Positions 9,767 to 19,884 of a stretch of 64,000 nt of DNA are shown in pieces. Made by a program: the position numbers and the translations under genes. The notes below the pieces were generated by a model, which did not search any database, was not told the origin of the DNA, and saw only the letters and a program-made list of their open reading frames with translations. How positions within the stretch are numbered: the first letter of the stretch is position 1; every line of letters starts with the position of its first letter. The stretch lies in contig NZ_CP085839.1 of assembly GCF_020715565.1 (NCBI RefSeq), forward strand, positions 186,001 to 250,000. Reading direction: 5' to 3'. This stretch comes from Nocardioides sp. Kera G14. GTDB lineage: Bacteria > Actinomycetota > Actinomycetes > Propionibacteriales > Nocardioidaceae.

Positions 9767-10374
9767 GCGGAGCGAATGAGGTGCGGACCATTGAGGCGAC
9801 GACGTACGACGAACTGCGCGCGATCACCGAGCGTTACCCCAGTCCGCGCAGCGGTCTGCTGCCGATGCTCCACCTCGTGCAGTCGGTCGAGGGCTGCGTG
9901 ACGCCGGCCGGGATCGAGGCGTGCGCCGAGGTCCTCGGCATCACGCCGGCGGAGGTGACCGCCGTGGCGACCTTCTACTCGATGTACAAGCATGAGCCGG
10001 TCGGCGACTACCTCGTCGGTGTCTGCACCAACACGCTCTGCGCGGTCATGGGTGGCGACGCGATCTGGGAGCGGCTCAGCGCCATGCCTCCTGACGAGCG
10101 GATCACCTTGGAGCGCGTCGAGTGCAATGCTGCGTGCGACTACGCGCCGGTGGTCATGGTCAACTGGGAGTTCGTCGACAACCAGACGCCGGCCTCCGCC
10201 GAGCAGTTGGTGGACGATCTCCGCGCCGGGGTCCCGCGCTCGTCGACCCGCGGGCCGCAGCTCTGCACCTGGAAGCAGGCTGAGCGGGTGCTCGCCGGCT
10301 TCCCGGACGGGCTCGTCGATGCCGGTCCTGCTGCCGGGCCGGCCTCCCTGGCGGGCCTCGAGGTGACGGAATGA
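9763..10374 (+). CDS. nuoE: NADH-quinone oxidoreductase subunit E
   Basis: Thioredoxin-like ferredoxin subunit of the NADH-input module. The 203-residue protein binds the N1a [2Fe-2S] cluster through Cys88 and Cys93 (VCTNTLC) and Cys121 and Cys125 (ECNAAC). A tail of about 60 residues follows the ferredoxin fold, which is longer than in E. coli. The start ATG lies within the nuoD stop and the gene overlaps nuoF by ATGA. Confidence 0.95.
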
Positions 10375-11714
10375 GCGCGCTGACCCCTGTCCTGACTGCC
10401 GACTGGGCGACCGAGCGGTCGTGGACGCTGCCGGTCTACGCGAGCCGGGGTGGCTATGCGGCGCTGGACAAGGCGTTCGCGATGCAGCCCGAGGACGTCG
10501 TCCAGCTGGTCAAGGACTCCGGCCTGCGCGGCCGTGGGGGAGCGGGCTTCCCGACGGGGATGAAGTGGGGCTTCCTACCGCAGCTCGACCCGGACAACCC
10601 CAAGCCGCGCTATCTCGTGGTCAACGCCGACGAGTCCGAGCCGGGCACCTGCAAGGACATCCCGATGATGATGGCGACGCCGCACACGCTCGTCGAGGGC
10701 GTCATCCTGTCGTCGTACGCCATCCGTGCCAACCACGCCTTCATCTACGTCCGCGGTGAGGTGCTCCACGTCATCCGCCGGCTCCAGGCCGCCGTGCAGG
10801 AGGCGTACACCGCCGGCCACCTCGGTCACGACATCCACGGCTCCGGCTACGACCTGGACCTGGTGGTCCACGCCGGTGCGGGCGCCTACATCTGCGGTGA
10901 GGAGACGGCGCTGCTCGACTCGCTCGAGGGTTTCCGTGGCCAGCCGCGCCTGCGGCCGCCGTTCCCCGCGGTGGCCGGCCTCTACGCCAGCCCGACCGTG
11001 ATCAACAACGCCGAGTCGATCGCGTCGGTGCCCGGCATCGTGCGCAACGGCGCGGCGTGGTTCACCTCGATGGGCACCGAGAAGTCAGCAGGGCATGGGA
11101 TCTTCTCGCTCTCCGGGCACGTCACGCGACCGGGGCAGTACGAGGCAGGGCTGGGCATCACCCTGCGCGAGCTGCTCGAGTACGCCGGTGGCGTGCGTGC
11201 GGGCCACGAGCTGAAGTTCTGGACTCCGGGGGGTTCCTCGACGCCGATCTTCACCGCCGAGCACCTCGACGTACCCCTCGACTTCGAGTCCGTCGGCGCG
11301 GCCGGGTCGATGCTCGGCACGCGAGCGCTGCAGATCTTCGACGAGACCACGTGCGTCGTGCGGGCGGTGCTGCGCTGGAGCGAGTTCTACAAGCACGAGT
11401 CGTGCGGCAAGTGCACGCCCTGTCGCGAGGGCACCTACTGGCTCGTCCAGGTGCTCGCCCGCCTCGAGCGGGGTGAGGGCAGCGAGGCCGACCTCGAGTT
11501 GCTCCTCGACCAGTGCGACAACATCGCCGGTCGTTCCTTCTGCGCACTCGGCGACGGCGCGACGAGTCCGGTGGTCAGCTCGATCACGTACTTCCGCCAG
11601 GAGTACATCGACCACTTCACCCACGGCGGCTGTCCCTTCGACCCGGTGGCTTCCACCCTGTTCGCGAGCGAAGCGAGCGGACGATCCAACACAGAGCTCG
11701 GGAGCCTGGCATGA
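10371..11714 (+). CDS. nuoF: NADH-quinone oxidoreductase subunit F
   Basis: Binds NADH, FMN and the N3 [4Fe-4S] cluster. In the 447-residue protein the glycine-rich GRGGAGFPTGMKW and NADESEPGTCKD motifs form the nucleotide sites. The cluster ligands are Cys345, Cys348 and Cys351 (CGKCTPC) and Cys391 (SFCALGD). The last 20 codons include a repetitive purine-rich stretch (11664-11679, GCGAGCGAAGCGAGCG). It overlaps nuoG by ATGA. Confidence 0.97.
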   Translation: MSALTPVLTADWATERSWTLPVYASRGGYAALDKAFAMQPEDVVQLVKDSGLRGRGGAGFPTGMKWGFLPQLDPDNPKPRYLVVNADESEPGTCKDIPMMMATPHTLVEGVILSSYAIRANHAFIYVRGEVLHVIRRLQAAVQEAYTAGHLGHDIHGSGYDLDLVVHAGAGAYICGEETALLDSLEGFRGQPRLRPPFPAVAGLYASPTVINNAESIASVPGIVRNGAAWFTSMGTEKSAGHGIFSLSGHVTRPGQYEAGLGITLRELLEYAGGVRAGHELKFWTPGGSSTPIFTAEHLDVPLDFESVGAAGSMLGTRALQIFDETTCVVRAVLRWSEFYKHESCGKCTPCREGTYWLVQVLARLERGEGSEADLELLLDQCDNIAGRSFCALGDGATSPVVSSITYFRQEYIDHFTHGGCPFDPVASTLFASEASGRSNTELGSLA

Positions 11715-13966
11715 CGACCGCACCCGTCACCACTGTCACCCTCACCATCGACGGCCGCCAGGTCACCGTGCCCGAGGGCACGCTCCTGATCCGTGCGGCC
11801 GAGCAGCTCGGCATCGAGATCCCGCGCTTCTGCGACCACGCGCTGCTCGCCCCTGCGGGCGCATGCCGGCAGTGCCTGGTCAACATCAGCGATGCTGGCA
11901 ACGGCCGCGGCTTCCCCAAGCCGCAGGCGTCGTGCACCATCCCGGTCGCCGACGGCATGGTCGTCGAGACGGTCGACCCGGTCTCGACCAAGGCGCGGGC
12001 CGGCGTCATGGAGTTCCTGCTGATCAACCACCCGCTCGACTGCCCGGTGTGCGACAAGGGCGGCGAGTGCCCGCTGCAGAACCAGGCGATGTCCGCGGGC
12101 GGCGTCGAGTCCCGCTTCGCCGTCAGCGGAGGGGTGAAGCGGACCTACCCGAAGCCGATCCCGCTCTCGCCCAACATCCTGCTCGACCGGGAGCGGTGCG
12201 TGCTCTGCCAGCGTTGCACCCGCTTCGCCGAGGAGATCCCCGGCGATCCCGGCATCGCGCTGGTCGAGCGCGGCGCACGACAGCAGATCGGCATCGCCGA
12301 CGGTGTCCCGTTCTCGTCGTACTTCTCCGGAAACGTCATCCAGATCTGCCCGGTCGGAGCACTGACGTCGACGGAGTACCGCTTCCGGGGCCGTCCCTTC
12401 GACCTCGTCTCGATCCACGGTGTCGGCGAGCACGACGCGTGCGGTGCGGCGATCCGGACGGACGTACGTCGCGGCAAGGTGCTGCGTCGCCAAGCCGACG
12501 AGGACACGTTAGTCAACGAGGAGTGGATCTCCGACAAGGACCGCTTCGCCTTCCGCTACCTCGACGACCGGATCACGACTCCGCTGGTCCGCGACGCCCA
12601 CACCGGTGAGCTGCGCGAGGCTGCGTGGACCGAGGCGTTCGCCCTTGCGGCGCAGGGTCTTTCCGGTCGTACGGCAGGCCTCCTGCCCGGCGGGCGGCTG
12701 ACCCTCGAAGACGCCCGGGCCTGGGCCGACTTCGCCCGCACGCTCGGCGCCGACGTCGACTTCCGCTCGCGTCCTGTCTCCGACGAGGAGACGTCCTTCC
12801 TGCGCGAGCACGTCGTCGGCCGCGGCCTCGAGGTGACCTACAACGACCTCACGACGGCTCCTGTCGTCGTACTCGCCGGCCTGGAGCCCGAGGACGAGGC
12901 CGGCACCATCTTCCTCTGGCTCCGCAAGGCCGTGACCCTCGGTCACACCAAGGTGATCACGATCGCGCCGTTCACCTCGCCCGGATCGGCGAAGCTCCAG
13001 GCCGAGCTCATCCGCACCAAGCCGGGGGACGAGGCCGCAGCCCTTGCAGCGCTGGAGATTCCAGACGGAGCGATCGTGCTCGCCGGCGAGCGCCTGGCGC
13101 AGTCGCCTGGCGCGCTCACTGCTCTCACTGCTCTCACCCAAACGGCGCGCTGGGCGTGGGTGCCCCGCCGAGCAGGCGACCGAGGAGCGGTGGAGGCCGG
13201 ACTGCTCCCGGCCGACGGTGGCCGCAACACCGACGCAATCCTCGCCGCCGCAGCCAGTGGCGAAATCGAGGCCCTCATCGTCGGGGGAGTCCAGCTCCGC
13301 GACCTCGCCGATCCTGCCGTGGCAAGGGCCTCGATCGAGAAGGCGGGCTTTGTGATCAGCCTCGAGCAGCGCCTCTCGGAGGTCTCAGAGTTGGCCGACG
13401 TGGTCTTCCCTGTTGCTCCAGTGACGGAGAAGAGCGGCACGTTCCTCAACTGGGAGGGCCGCGCGCGAAGCTTCGACGCAGCGTTGAACACCCACGCCCT
13501 GTCAGATGCCAGAGTCCTAGACGGGATCGCCCACGAGTTGGGTGTCGGGAGCGAGGATCCCGCCCGCCCCCGGGTTGGCACGTCTGCAGGGCCGGCGTCC
13601 GCCGGCGCTGCAGACGTGGGCAGGCATGGATTTCCGGGGGCGGGCGGCGTCCTCGCGGACGAGGTCCAAGCCCGCGGGAGATTCCACCTCGCCACGTGGA
13701 AGTTGATGCTCGACAACGGCATCATGCAGCGCGGCGACAAGGACCTTGCAGCGACGGCACGTTCTGCTGTCGCACGGCTGAGCGCCGCATCGGCGGCACG
13801 GCTCGGCGCCAGCGTGACGATCACGGGTGACCGAGGAGCGATCACGCTGCCTGCCGAGGTCGCCGACCTGGACGACGACGTGGTCTGGGTGCCGGCCAAT
13901 TCGTTCGGCAACGGCGTCCTGGCAGATCTGGCCAGCCCCGGCAGCACCGTGGAGGTCACGGCATGA
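11711..13966 (+). CDS. nuoG: NADH-quinone oxidoreductase subunit G
   Basis: Large iron-sulfur subunit (751 residues). The N-terminal domain has a [2Fe-2S] site (FCDH...GACRQC...SC), then [18 protein letters not shown], then a [4Fe-4S] site ([11 protein letters not shown] with ICPVGAL). Two features are odd. The region equivalent to the N7 cluster reads [15 protein letters not shown] and [13 protein letters not shown], so most N7 cysteines are missing, as in mitochondrial-type subunits. And residues about 614-649 are encoded by a large nested palindrome (13551-13656) inserted in frame between HELGVG and GRFHLATW. The molybdopterin-type C-terminal domain is catalytically inactive in this family. 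Confidence 0.95.
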   Translation: MTTAPVTTVTLTIDGRQVTVPEGTLLIRAAEQLGIEIPRFCDHALLAPAGACRQCLVNISDAGNGRGFPKPQASCTIPVADGMVVETVDPVSTKARAGVMEFLLINHPLDCPVCDKGGECPLQNQAMSAGGVESRFAVSGGVKRTYPKPIPLSPNILLDRERCVLCQRCTRFAEEIPGDPGIALVERGARQQIGIADGVPFSSYFSGNVIQICPVGALTSTEYRFRGRPFDLVSIHGVGEHDACGAAIRTDVRRGKVLRRQADEDTLVNEEWISDKDRFAFRYLDDRITTPLVRDAHTGELREAAWTEAFALAAQGLSGRTAGLLPGGRLTLEDARAWADFARTLGADVDFRSRPVSDEETSFLREHVVGRGLEVTYNDLTTAPVVVLAGLEPEDEAGTIFLWLRKAVTLGHTKVITIAPFTSPGSAKLQAELIRTKPGDEAAALAALEIPDGAIVLAGERLAQSPGALTALTALTQTARWAWVPRRAGDRGAVEAGLLPADGGRNTDAILAAAASGEIEALIVGGVQLRDLADPAVARASIEKAGFVISLEQRLSEVSELADVVFPVAPVTEKSGTFLNWEGRARSFDAALNTHALSDARVLDGIAHELGVGSEDPARPRVGTSAGPASAGAADVGRHGFPGAGGVLADEVQARGRFHLATWKLMLDNGIMQRGDKDLAATARSAVARLSAASAARLGASVTITGDRGAITLPAEVADLDDDVVWVPANSFGNGVLADLASPGSTVEVTA
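13551..13656. repeat. nested palindromic element inside nuoG
   Basis: Outer arms of 23 bp (13551-13573 with 13634-13656) match at 21 of 23 positions, 13 of them in an unbroken run. They enclose a 40-nt hairpin (13579-13618) with an 11-bp perfect outer stem (CACGTCTGCAG) and an inner GCCGGC stem. The frame is open throughout and encodes a Gly/Ala/Pro-rich stretch. This looks like a palindromic element tolerated within a coding sequence. Confidence 0.8.
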
Positions 13967-15549
13967 GCACGACGTTCGGCACGGACCCCTGGTGGCTCAT
14001 CGCGATCAAGGTGGTCGCGATCTTCGCGATCCTGGTCGTCCTCACCCTCTTCAACATCTGGGCCGAGCGCCGAGTGGTGGCGCGGATGCAGCACCGCATC
14101 GGGCCCAACGTGCACGGGCCGTTCGGTCTGCTGCAGAGCCTCGCCGATGGCGTGAAGCTCGCGCTGAAGGAGGACATCATCCCGGCGGCGGCCGACAGGG
14201 TCGTCTACATCCTCGCGCCGGTCCTGGTGGCGGTTCCCGCCTTCGTCACGTTCTCGGTGATCCCCTTCGGTCCGGAGACGACGCTCTTCGGCCACCGCAC
14301 CGCCCTGCAGCTCACCGATCTGCCGATGGCAGTCCTCTTCGTGATGGCGATCGCGTCCATCGGCATCTATGGCATCGTCCTGGGCGGCTGGGCCAGCGGG
14401 TCGACGTACTCCCTCCTCGGGGGCCTGCGAAGCAGCGCCCAGATGATCTCGTACGAGGTCTCGATGGGGCTGAGCCTGATCGCCGTCTTCCTCTACGCCG
14501 GGAGCCTCTCGACCAGCGAGATCGTCTCGGCGCAGGAGAAGGTGTGGTTCGGGCTGCTCCTGCTGCCGAGCTTCCTGATCTATGCGACCTCGATGGTCGG
14601 CGAGACCAACCGTGCGCCGTTCGACCTGCCCGAGGCCGAAGGCGAGCTCGTCGGCGGGTTCCACACGGAGTACAGCAGCCTGAAGTTCGCGCTCTTCTTC
14701 CTCGCCGAGTACATCAACATGGCGACGGTCAGCGCGCTCGCGACCACGCTCTTCCTCGGCGGTTGGCGGGCACCGTTCTGGATCGACCAGCTGTGGAGCG
14801 GCTTCAACCACGGAGCCTTCCCGGTTGTCTGGTTCTTCGCCAAGGTGATGGCCTTCATCTTCGTCTTCATCTGGCTGCGAGGCTCGCTGCCGCGACTGCG
14901 CTACGACCAGTTCATGGCACTGGGCTGGAAGATCCTCATCCCCGTCAGCCTCGTCTGGGTGCTCGTCGTGGCCGCCGTCCGCGTGATCAGCGACGACGCC
15001 GACATCAACGCCAAGCTCGTCGTCTGCCTCGCCGGACTCGCGCTCACCGCCGTCTTCTTCGGCGTCGTGCGGGCGCGCACCGGCCCGCTCGGACCGCAGT
15101 TCGCGGGCTTCTGGGTCACCTTCCGGACGATGTTCAAGAAACCGGTGACCGAGCAGTACCCCTTCGTCAAGGAGCCGACCGCGCCGCGCTTCCACGGCCG
15201 GCACCAGCTCAACCGCTACGAGGACGGACCGCACGCCGGGCTGGAGAAGTGTGTGGGTTGCGAGCTCTGCGCGTGGGCCTGCCCGGCCGATGCGATCTAC
15301 GTCGAGGGCGCGCAGAACACCGACGGACCGGAGGGCGAGCGCTACAGCCCCGGCGAGCGCTACGGCCGCGTCTACCAGATCAACTATCTGCGCTGCATCC
15401 TCTGCGGACTCTGCATCGAGGCCTGCCCGACGCGGGCCCTCACGATGACCAACGAGTACGAGCTCGCCGACGACAACCGGCGCGACCTGATCTACGAGAA
15501 GTCCGACCTCCTGGTCGCGCCCTTCTCGCTGACGGACGTGCCGCGATGA
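13963..15549 (+). CDS. nuoHI: NuoH-NuoI fusion, NADH-quinone oxidoreductase
   Basis: A single 528-residue frame joins two complex I subunits that are normally separate. Residues 1 to about 380 are NuoH: eight or so transmembrane helices, [16 protein letters not shown], and the quinone-site loop [26 protein letters not shown]. Residues from about 383 are NuoI, starting [18 protein letters not shown]. The two [4Fe-4S] ferredoxin motifs follow: Cys430, 433, 436, 440 and Cys478, 481, 484, 488. No stop or internal frame change separates the halves, and the usual NuoI start methionine is absent. The fusion would tether the N6a/N6b carrier to the membrane heel. Confidence 0.93.
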   Translation: MSTTFGTDPWWLIAIKVVAIFAILVVLTLFNIWAERRVVARMQHRIGPNVHGPFGLLQSLADGVKLALKEDIIPAAADRVVYILAPVLVAVPAFVTFSVIPFGPETTLFGHRTALQLTDLPMAVLFVMAIASIGIYGIVLGGWASGSTYSLLGGLRSSAQMISYEVSMGLSLIAVFLYAGSLSTSEIVSAQEKVWFGLLLLPSFLIYATSMVGETNRAPFDLPEAEGELVGGFHTEYSSLKFALFFLAEYINMATVSALATTLFLGGWRAPFWIDQLWSGFNHGAFPVVWFFAKVMAFIFVFIWLRGSLPRLRYDQFMALGWKILIPVSLVWVLVVAAVRVISDDADINAKLVVCLAGLALTAVFFGVVRARTGPLGPQFAGFWVTFRTMFKKPVTEQYPFVKEPTAPRFHGRHQLNRYEDGPHAGLEKCVGCELCAWACPADAIYVEGAQNTDGPEGERYSPGERYGRVYQINYLRCILCGLCIEACPTRALTMTNEYELADDNRRDLIYEKSDLLVAPFSLTDVPR

Positions 15550-16235
15550 GCGACGCAGCCTTCTGGATCCTCGCCCCCGTCATGGTCGTGGCAGCGCTCG
15601 GCATCCTCGTCGTCCGCAAGCCGGTCCACGCCGCTCTCCTCCTGGCGGTGGTGATGATCAGCCTCGCGGTGCAGTACGCCGCCCTCGATGCGCCGTTCCT
15701 CTTCGCCGTCCAGATCGTCGTCTACACCGGTGCGATCCTGATGCTCTTCCTCTTCGTCCTCATGCTCGTCGGTGCGGACGCCGTCGACACGGTGAAGGAG
15801 ACGATCAAGGGTCAGCGGCTGTCGGCGATCGTGGTCTCCGTCGCCCTCGGCGCCACGCTGATCACTGCTGTCACCCAAGGTGTCGCCAGCCTCGACACCG
15901 GTCTCGCGGATGCCAACCAGGGCGGCAACATCAACGCGATCGCCGACCTGATCTTCTCCCGCTACGTGCTCGCCTTCGAGGTCACGAGTGCCCTGCTGAT
16001 CACTGCCGCCATCGGCGCGATGGTCCTCGCCCATCAGGAGCGACTGACCCCACGACGTACGCAGGCGGAGCTGGCCGCCCAGCGGGTCAAGGACTGGAAG
16101 GAGCGCGGCCTCCACCTCGGGCCGGCCGCCGCACCCGGGACGCTCGCGACCAGCAACTCCGTCGAGACGCCCGCGCTGCTCCCGGACGGCTCCCACCTGG
16201 AGACGGGCAAGCCCCTGAAGGAGGTGCGCTCATGA
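15546..16235 (+). CDS. nuoJ: NADH-quinone oxidoreductase subunit J
   Basis: Membrane subunit of complex I with five predicted helices. The 229-residue protein has the NuoJ core ([35 protein letters not shown]) and a hydrophilic C-terminal tail of about 60 residues typical of actinobacterial NuoJ. The start ATG lies within the stop of the fused nuoHI gene, so a gene-sized gap for a separate nuoI does not exist. It overlaps nuoK by ATGA. Confidence 0.95.
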   Translation: MSDAAFWILAPVMVVAALGILVVRKPVHAALLLAVVMISLAVQYAALDAPFLFAVQIVVYTGAILMLFLFVLMLVGADAVDTVKETIKGQRLSAIVVSVALGATLITAVTQGVASLDTGLADANQGGNINAIADLIFSRYVLAFEVTSALLITAAIGAMVLAHQERLTPRRTQAELAAQRVKDWKERGLHLGPAAAPGTLATSNSVETPALLPDGSHLETGKPLKEVRS

Positions 16236-16525
16236 GCCAGTACGTCGTCCTCTCCACGATCCTCTTCGGCATCGGTGCCCTCGGCGTGCTGATCAGGCGT
16301 GACGCCATCGTGGTCTTCATGTGCATCGAGCTGATGCTCAACGCCTCGAACCTTGCGCTCGTCGCGTTCAGCCACCAGCACGGCACGCTCGACGGGCAGG
16401 TGATGGCCTTCTTCGTGATGGTCGTCGCGGCTGCCGAGGTCGTCATCGGCCTGGCGATCATCATGACCATCAACCGCACGCGCCGGACCATCTCGGTCGA
16501 CGCCCCGAGCCTGCTCAAGGGCTGA
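16232..16525 (+). CDS. nuoK: NADH-quinone oxidoreductase subunit K
   Basis: Three-helix membrane subunit (97 residues), MrpC-like. The conserved intramembrane glutamates are in [13 protein letters not shown] and [12 protein letters not shown]. Its length is normal. The start overlaps the nuoJ stop by ATGA and nuoL begins 12 bp downstream. Confidence 0.96.
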   Translation: MSQYVVLSTILFGIGALGVLIRRDAIVVFMCIELMLNASNLALVAFSHQHGTLDGQVMAFFVMVVAAAEVVIGLAIIMTINRTRRTISVDAPSLLKG

Positions 16526-16537
16526 GGGGAGCACGCC

Positions 16538-18400
16538 ATGGAGAACCTGCTCTGGCTGATCATCGCCCTGCCCGCGCTCGGCGCGGCGCTCCTCCTGATC
16601 GGCGGACACCTCACCGACCGCTGGGGTCCGCTGCTCGCCACCCTCCTGCCGGCGGGCTCCTTCGGGCTCTCCGTCGCCCTCCTCGTCGAGGCGCTCGGCA
16701 GGGGCGACGATGACCGCACCTTCACCCAGCATCTCTGGACCTGGATCGACACCGGTCACCTGAGGATCGGCGCCGACCTGGCCGCCGACCAGCTCACGAT
16801 CCTCTTCCTCCTGCTGATCACCGGCGTGGGGACGCTCATCCACGTCTACTCACTCGGCTACATGGCCCACGACGACCGGAAGCGGCGCTTCTTCGCCTAT
16901 CTCAACCTCTTCGTCGCGGCGATGCTCACACTCGTCCTCGCGGCCAACTACCTCGTGCTCTTCCTCGGCTGGGAGGGCGTCGGCCTGGCGTCGTACCTCC
17001 TGATCGGCTTCTGGCAGCACAAGGTCTCGGCCGCCCGCGCCGCCAAGAAGGCCTTCGTCGTCAACCGCATCGGCGACCTCGGTCTCGCCGCCGCGGTCGC
17101 GTTGCTGCTGAAGTGGCAGGGCACGATCGACCTCCACGCCCTGAGCAGCAAGACCTTCAGCGAGCACGACGCGACCGTTCTTGGCCTCCTGCTCCTGCTC
17201 GGTGCGTGCGGCAAGTCGGCCCAGGTCCCGCTGCACACCTGGTTGCTTGACGCCATGGAGGGCCCCACCCCCGTCAGTGCGCTGATCCACGCCGCCACGA
17301 TGGTGACGGCTGGCGTCTACCTCATCGTCCGCAGCCACGGGATCTTCGACTCCGCCCCAGGAGCGCAGACCGCCGTCTGCGTCGTTGCGATCGTCAGCGT
17401 TCTATGGGGAGCGATCATCGGAACGGCCAAGGACGACATCAAGAAGGCGCTCGCCGGCTCCACGATGAGCCAGATCGGCTACATGATGCTCGGCGCCGGC
17501 CTCGGCCCGGCCGGCTACGCCTTCGCGATCTTCCACCTGCTGATGCACGGTTTCTTCAAGGCCACGATGTTCCTCGGCGCGGGCTCGGTCATGCACGCGA
17601 TGGACGACGACGTCGACATGCGGCACTACGGCGCGCTCCGAGCCGCCATGCCGGTCACCTTCGGCACCTTCGCGATGGGCTACCTCGCGATCATCGGATT
17701 CCCGGGCTTCTCGGGCTTCTGGAGCAAGGACAAGCTGATCGAGGCCGCCTTCCACGAGCGCCCGCTCTTCGGCGTCCTCGCCCTCCTCGGCGCCGGCCTC
17801 ACCGGCTTCTACATGACCCGCATCATGCTGATGACCTTCGTCGGCAAGAAGCGCTGGCCGCGCAAGGTGCACCCGCACGAGGCGCCACCATCGATGACGA
17901 TCCCGCTCTACGTCCTCGCCGCACTCTCGATCGGCGGTGGCACGCTGCTGGCCGGAGGCTGGATCACCGAGTGGCTCACCCCGGTGGTCGGCAAGGAGCC
18001 CGAGAATCACGGCGGCATGCCCGCCTGGCTCGTCTCGGTCCTCACCGTCGCGGTGGTCGCCTGTGGCGTGGCCCTCGCCTGGAGGTACGTCGGCCAGAAG
18101 CCCGTCCCGAAGACGGCTCCGCGTGCGTCGTGGCCCATCGTCGCCGCGCGCCACGAGCTCTACGGTGATGCGATCGCCGATGCGGTCGTGACCAAGCCCG
18201 TCGGCCTCCTGGCCCGCGGCAGTGTCGTCGCCGACCGGACTGTCGTCGGCGGGATCTTCACCGGCGCAAGCCTCGGAGTCGAGACTTTCGCCACCGTGCT
18301 CAGGTACGCCCAGAGCGGCTATGTCCGCTCCTACGCCGCCGGAGTCGTCGGCGGCAGCTTCCTCCTCGTGATCGCGATGCTGGCGGTGAACTGGTCATGA
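16538..18400 (+). CDS. nuoL: NADH-quinone oxidoreductase subunit L
   Basis: Distal antiporter-like proton-pumping subunit, 620 residues with about 16 helices including the long lateral helix region at the C-terminus. Key motifs are FLGWEGVGLASYLLIGFW (intramembrane glutamate), GACGKSAQVPLHTWLLDAMEGPTPVSALIHAATMV (read here as the conserved lysine and histidine regions), and the discontinuous helix around FSGFWSKDKL. It overlaps nuoM by ATGA. Confidence 0.96.
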   Translation: MENLLWLIIALPALGAALLLIGGHLTDRWGPLLATLLPAGSFGLSVALLVEALGRGDDDRTFTQHLWTWIDTGHLRIGADLAADQLTILFLLLITGVGTLIHVYSLGYMAHDDRKRRFFAYLNLFVAAMLTLVLAANYLVLFLGWEGVGLASYLLIGFWQHKVSAARAAKKAFVVNRIGDLGLAAAVALLLKWQGTIDLHALSSKTFSEHDATVLGLLLLLGACGKSAQVPLHTWLLDAMEGPTPVSALIHAATMVTAGVYLIVRSHGIFDSAPGAQTAVCVVAIVSVLWGAIIGTAKDDIKKALAGSTMSQIGYMMLGAGLGPAGYAFAIFHLLMHGFFKATMFLGAGSVMHAMDDDVDMRHYGALRAAMPVTFGTFAMGYLAIIGFPGFSGFWSKDKLIEAAFHERPLFGVLALLGAGLTGFYMTRIMLMTFVGKKRWPRKVHPHEAPPSMTIPLYVLAALSIGGGTLLAGGWITEWLTPVVGKEPENHGGMPAWLVSVLTVAVVACGVALAWRYVGQKPVPKTAPRASWPIVAARHELYGDAIADAVVTKPVGLLARGSVVADRTVVGGIFTGASLGVETFATVLRYAQSGYVRSYAAGVVGGSFLLVIAMLAVNWS

Positions 18401-19884
18401 CGCTCACCCTTCTCATCCTGCTGCCGCTCGTCGGCGCCTTCGCCACGGCACTCACGCCGTCCGGCGGCACACTCCCGCAGCGAGTCGCGGCGGCCTTCTC
18501 CCTTGCCACACTGGCGTTCACGATCGGCGTCGCCGTCCAGTTCCACCCCCACGACGGCGGCCAGTTCACCGAGGACGCGGAGTGGATCAAGCCGCTCGGC
18601 GCGCACTACGCGCTCAGCCTCGACGGGCTCGGACTGCTGCTGGTGCTGCTGACCACCGTCATCACGCCGATCGCGATCGCGGCGTCCTGGCGCGACACCA
18701 GCCGGGCGGCGTACTTCTCCTGGGCGCTGGCCCTCGAGGGACTCGCCCTCACGGTCTTCCTCGCCGACGACCTGCTGCTCTTCTACATCGCCTTCGAGGC
18801 CACGCTCATCCCCGCCTACTTCCTCATCGGCGGCTGGGGCAGGAGCGCGAGAGCCCAAGCAGCGTTGAAGTTCCTGCTCTTCCAACTCGGCGGAGGACTC
18901 GTCCTCCTCGCCGGTGTGATCGGCCTGTGGGTGATCAGCGCCGACCAGAGCGGCGGACCGTCCCTGCTGCTCGGTGACCTACGGCAGCTGGACGTCGGCA
19001 CCACCGCGGGCCGGTGGATCTTCGTCGCCTTCTTCGCGGCCTTCGCGGTCAAGGCGCCGCTCTTCCCGGTGCACACCTGGTTGGCCGACACGACCGAGCA
19101 GGCGACGCCGTCCACGAGCGTGCTGCTGGTCTGCATCCTCGACAAGATCGGCACCTTCGGGATGCTCCGCTTCTGCCTCGGCCTGCTGCCCGAGGCGAGC
19201 CGCTGGGCCACCCCGGTCGTGGTCGCGCTCGCGCTGATCTCGATCATCTACGGCGCCCTGCTGGCGATCGGACAGGACGATCTGCTGCGCCTGATCGGTC
19301 TCACCTCCCTCTCGCACTTCGGCTTCATCACGCTCGGTATCTTCGTGATCAGCCAGGACGGCGGTTCGGCGGCGATCCTCTACATGGTCAACCACGGGCT
19401 CTCCACCGGCGCGCTGCTCTTCGCGGCCGGTTTCCTGCTCAAGCGGCACGGCACGGTCTCGATCCGCGAGCTGGCCGGTCTCGAGCGTCAGACCCCAGTG
19501 CTGGCTGGGCTCTTCCTCGTCGCGGGCCTCGCCGCGCTCGGCCTCCCCGGGCTCGCGCAGTTCGTCTCCGAGGTGATGGTGATCGTCAGCGCCTTCGCCT
19601 GGCACTGGTACGTCGGCGCCCTCGCACTGCCCGCCATCGTGCTCGCCGCCGTCTACATCCTGTGGGCCTACCAGCGGATCTTCACCGGTCCGCCACGGGA
19701 GCCCGAGGCTGCCGAGACGCGCCACGTGAGCCAGAGCCCCTACCGCGACCTCACCAAGCGCGAGGTCGCCGTGATGGCCCCGCTGTTGGGGGCACTCGTC
19801 CTCTTCGGCTTCGTGCCCGGCCCGCTCTTCCACGTCGCCAACCCGACCGTGACGACGATCCTCCAGGCAGGGGAAGGCCGATGA
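18397..19884 (+). CDS. nuoM: NADH-quinone oxidoreductase subunit M
   Basis: Second antiporter-like subunit (495 residues, about 14 helices). FYIAFEATLIPAYFLIGGWG carries the conserved glutamate, and KAPLFPVHTWLADTTEQATPSTSVLL carries the lysine and proton-channel residues. TTEQATPSTS replaces the more usual acidic-histidine version of this loop, a minor variation. ATGA overlaps join it to nuoL and nuoN. Confidence 0.96.
   Translation: MTLTLLILLPLVGAFATALTPSGGTLPQRVAAAFSLATLAFTIGVAVQFHPHDGGQFTEDAEWIKPLGAHYALSLDGLGLLLVLLTTVITPIAIAASWRDTSRAAYFSWALALEGLALTVFLADDLLLFYIAFEATLIPAYFLIGGWGRSARAQAALKFLLFQLGGGLVLLAGVIGLWVISADQSGGPSLLLGDLRQLDVGTTAGRWIFVAFFAAFAVKAPLFPVHTWLADTTEQATPSTSVLLVCILDKIGTFGMLRFCLGLLPEASRWATPVVVALALISIIYGALLAIGQDDLLRLIGLTSLSHFGFITLGIFVISQDGGSAAILYMVNHGLSTGALLFAAGFLLKRHGTVSIRELAGLERQTPVLAGLFLVAGLAALGLPGLAQFVSEVMVIVSAFAWHWYVGALALPAIVLAAVYILWAYQRIFTGPPREPEAAETRHVSQSPYRDLTKREVAVMAPLLGALVLFGFVPGPLFHVANPTVTTILQAGEGR

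Noticed and set aside
11664..11679. GCGAGCGAAGCGAGCG in nuoF as a repeat array
   Set aside because: Only a short repetitive run within coding sequence; no further units in the window with the same spacing.
12943..15234. 763-codon minus-strand frame opposite nuoG and nuoHI
   Set aside because: Antisense shadow; acidic low-complexity composition typical of complement frames in GC-rich DNA.
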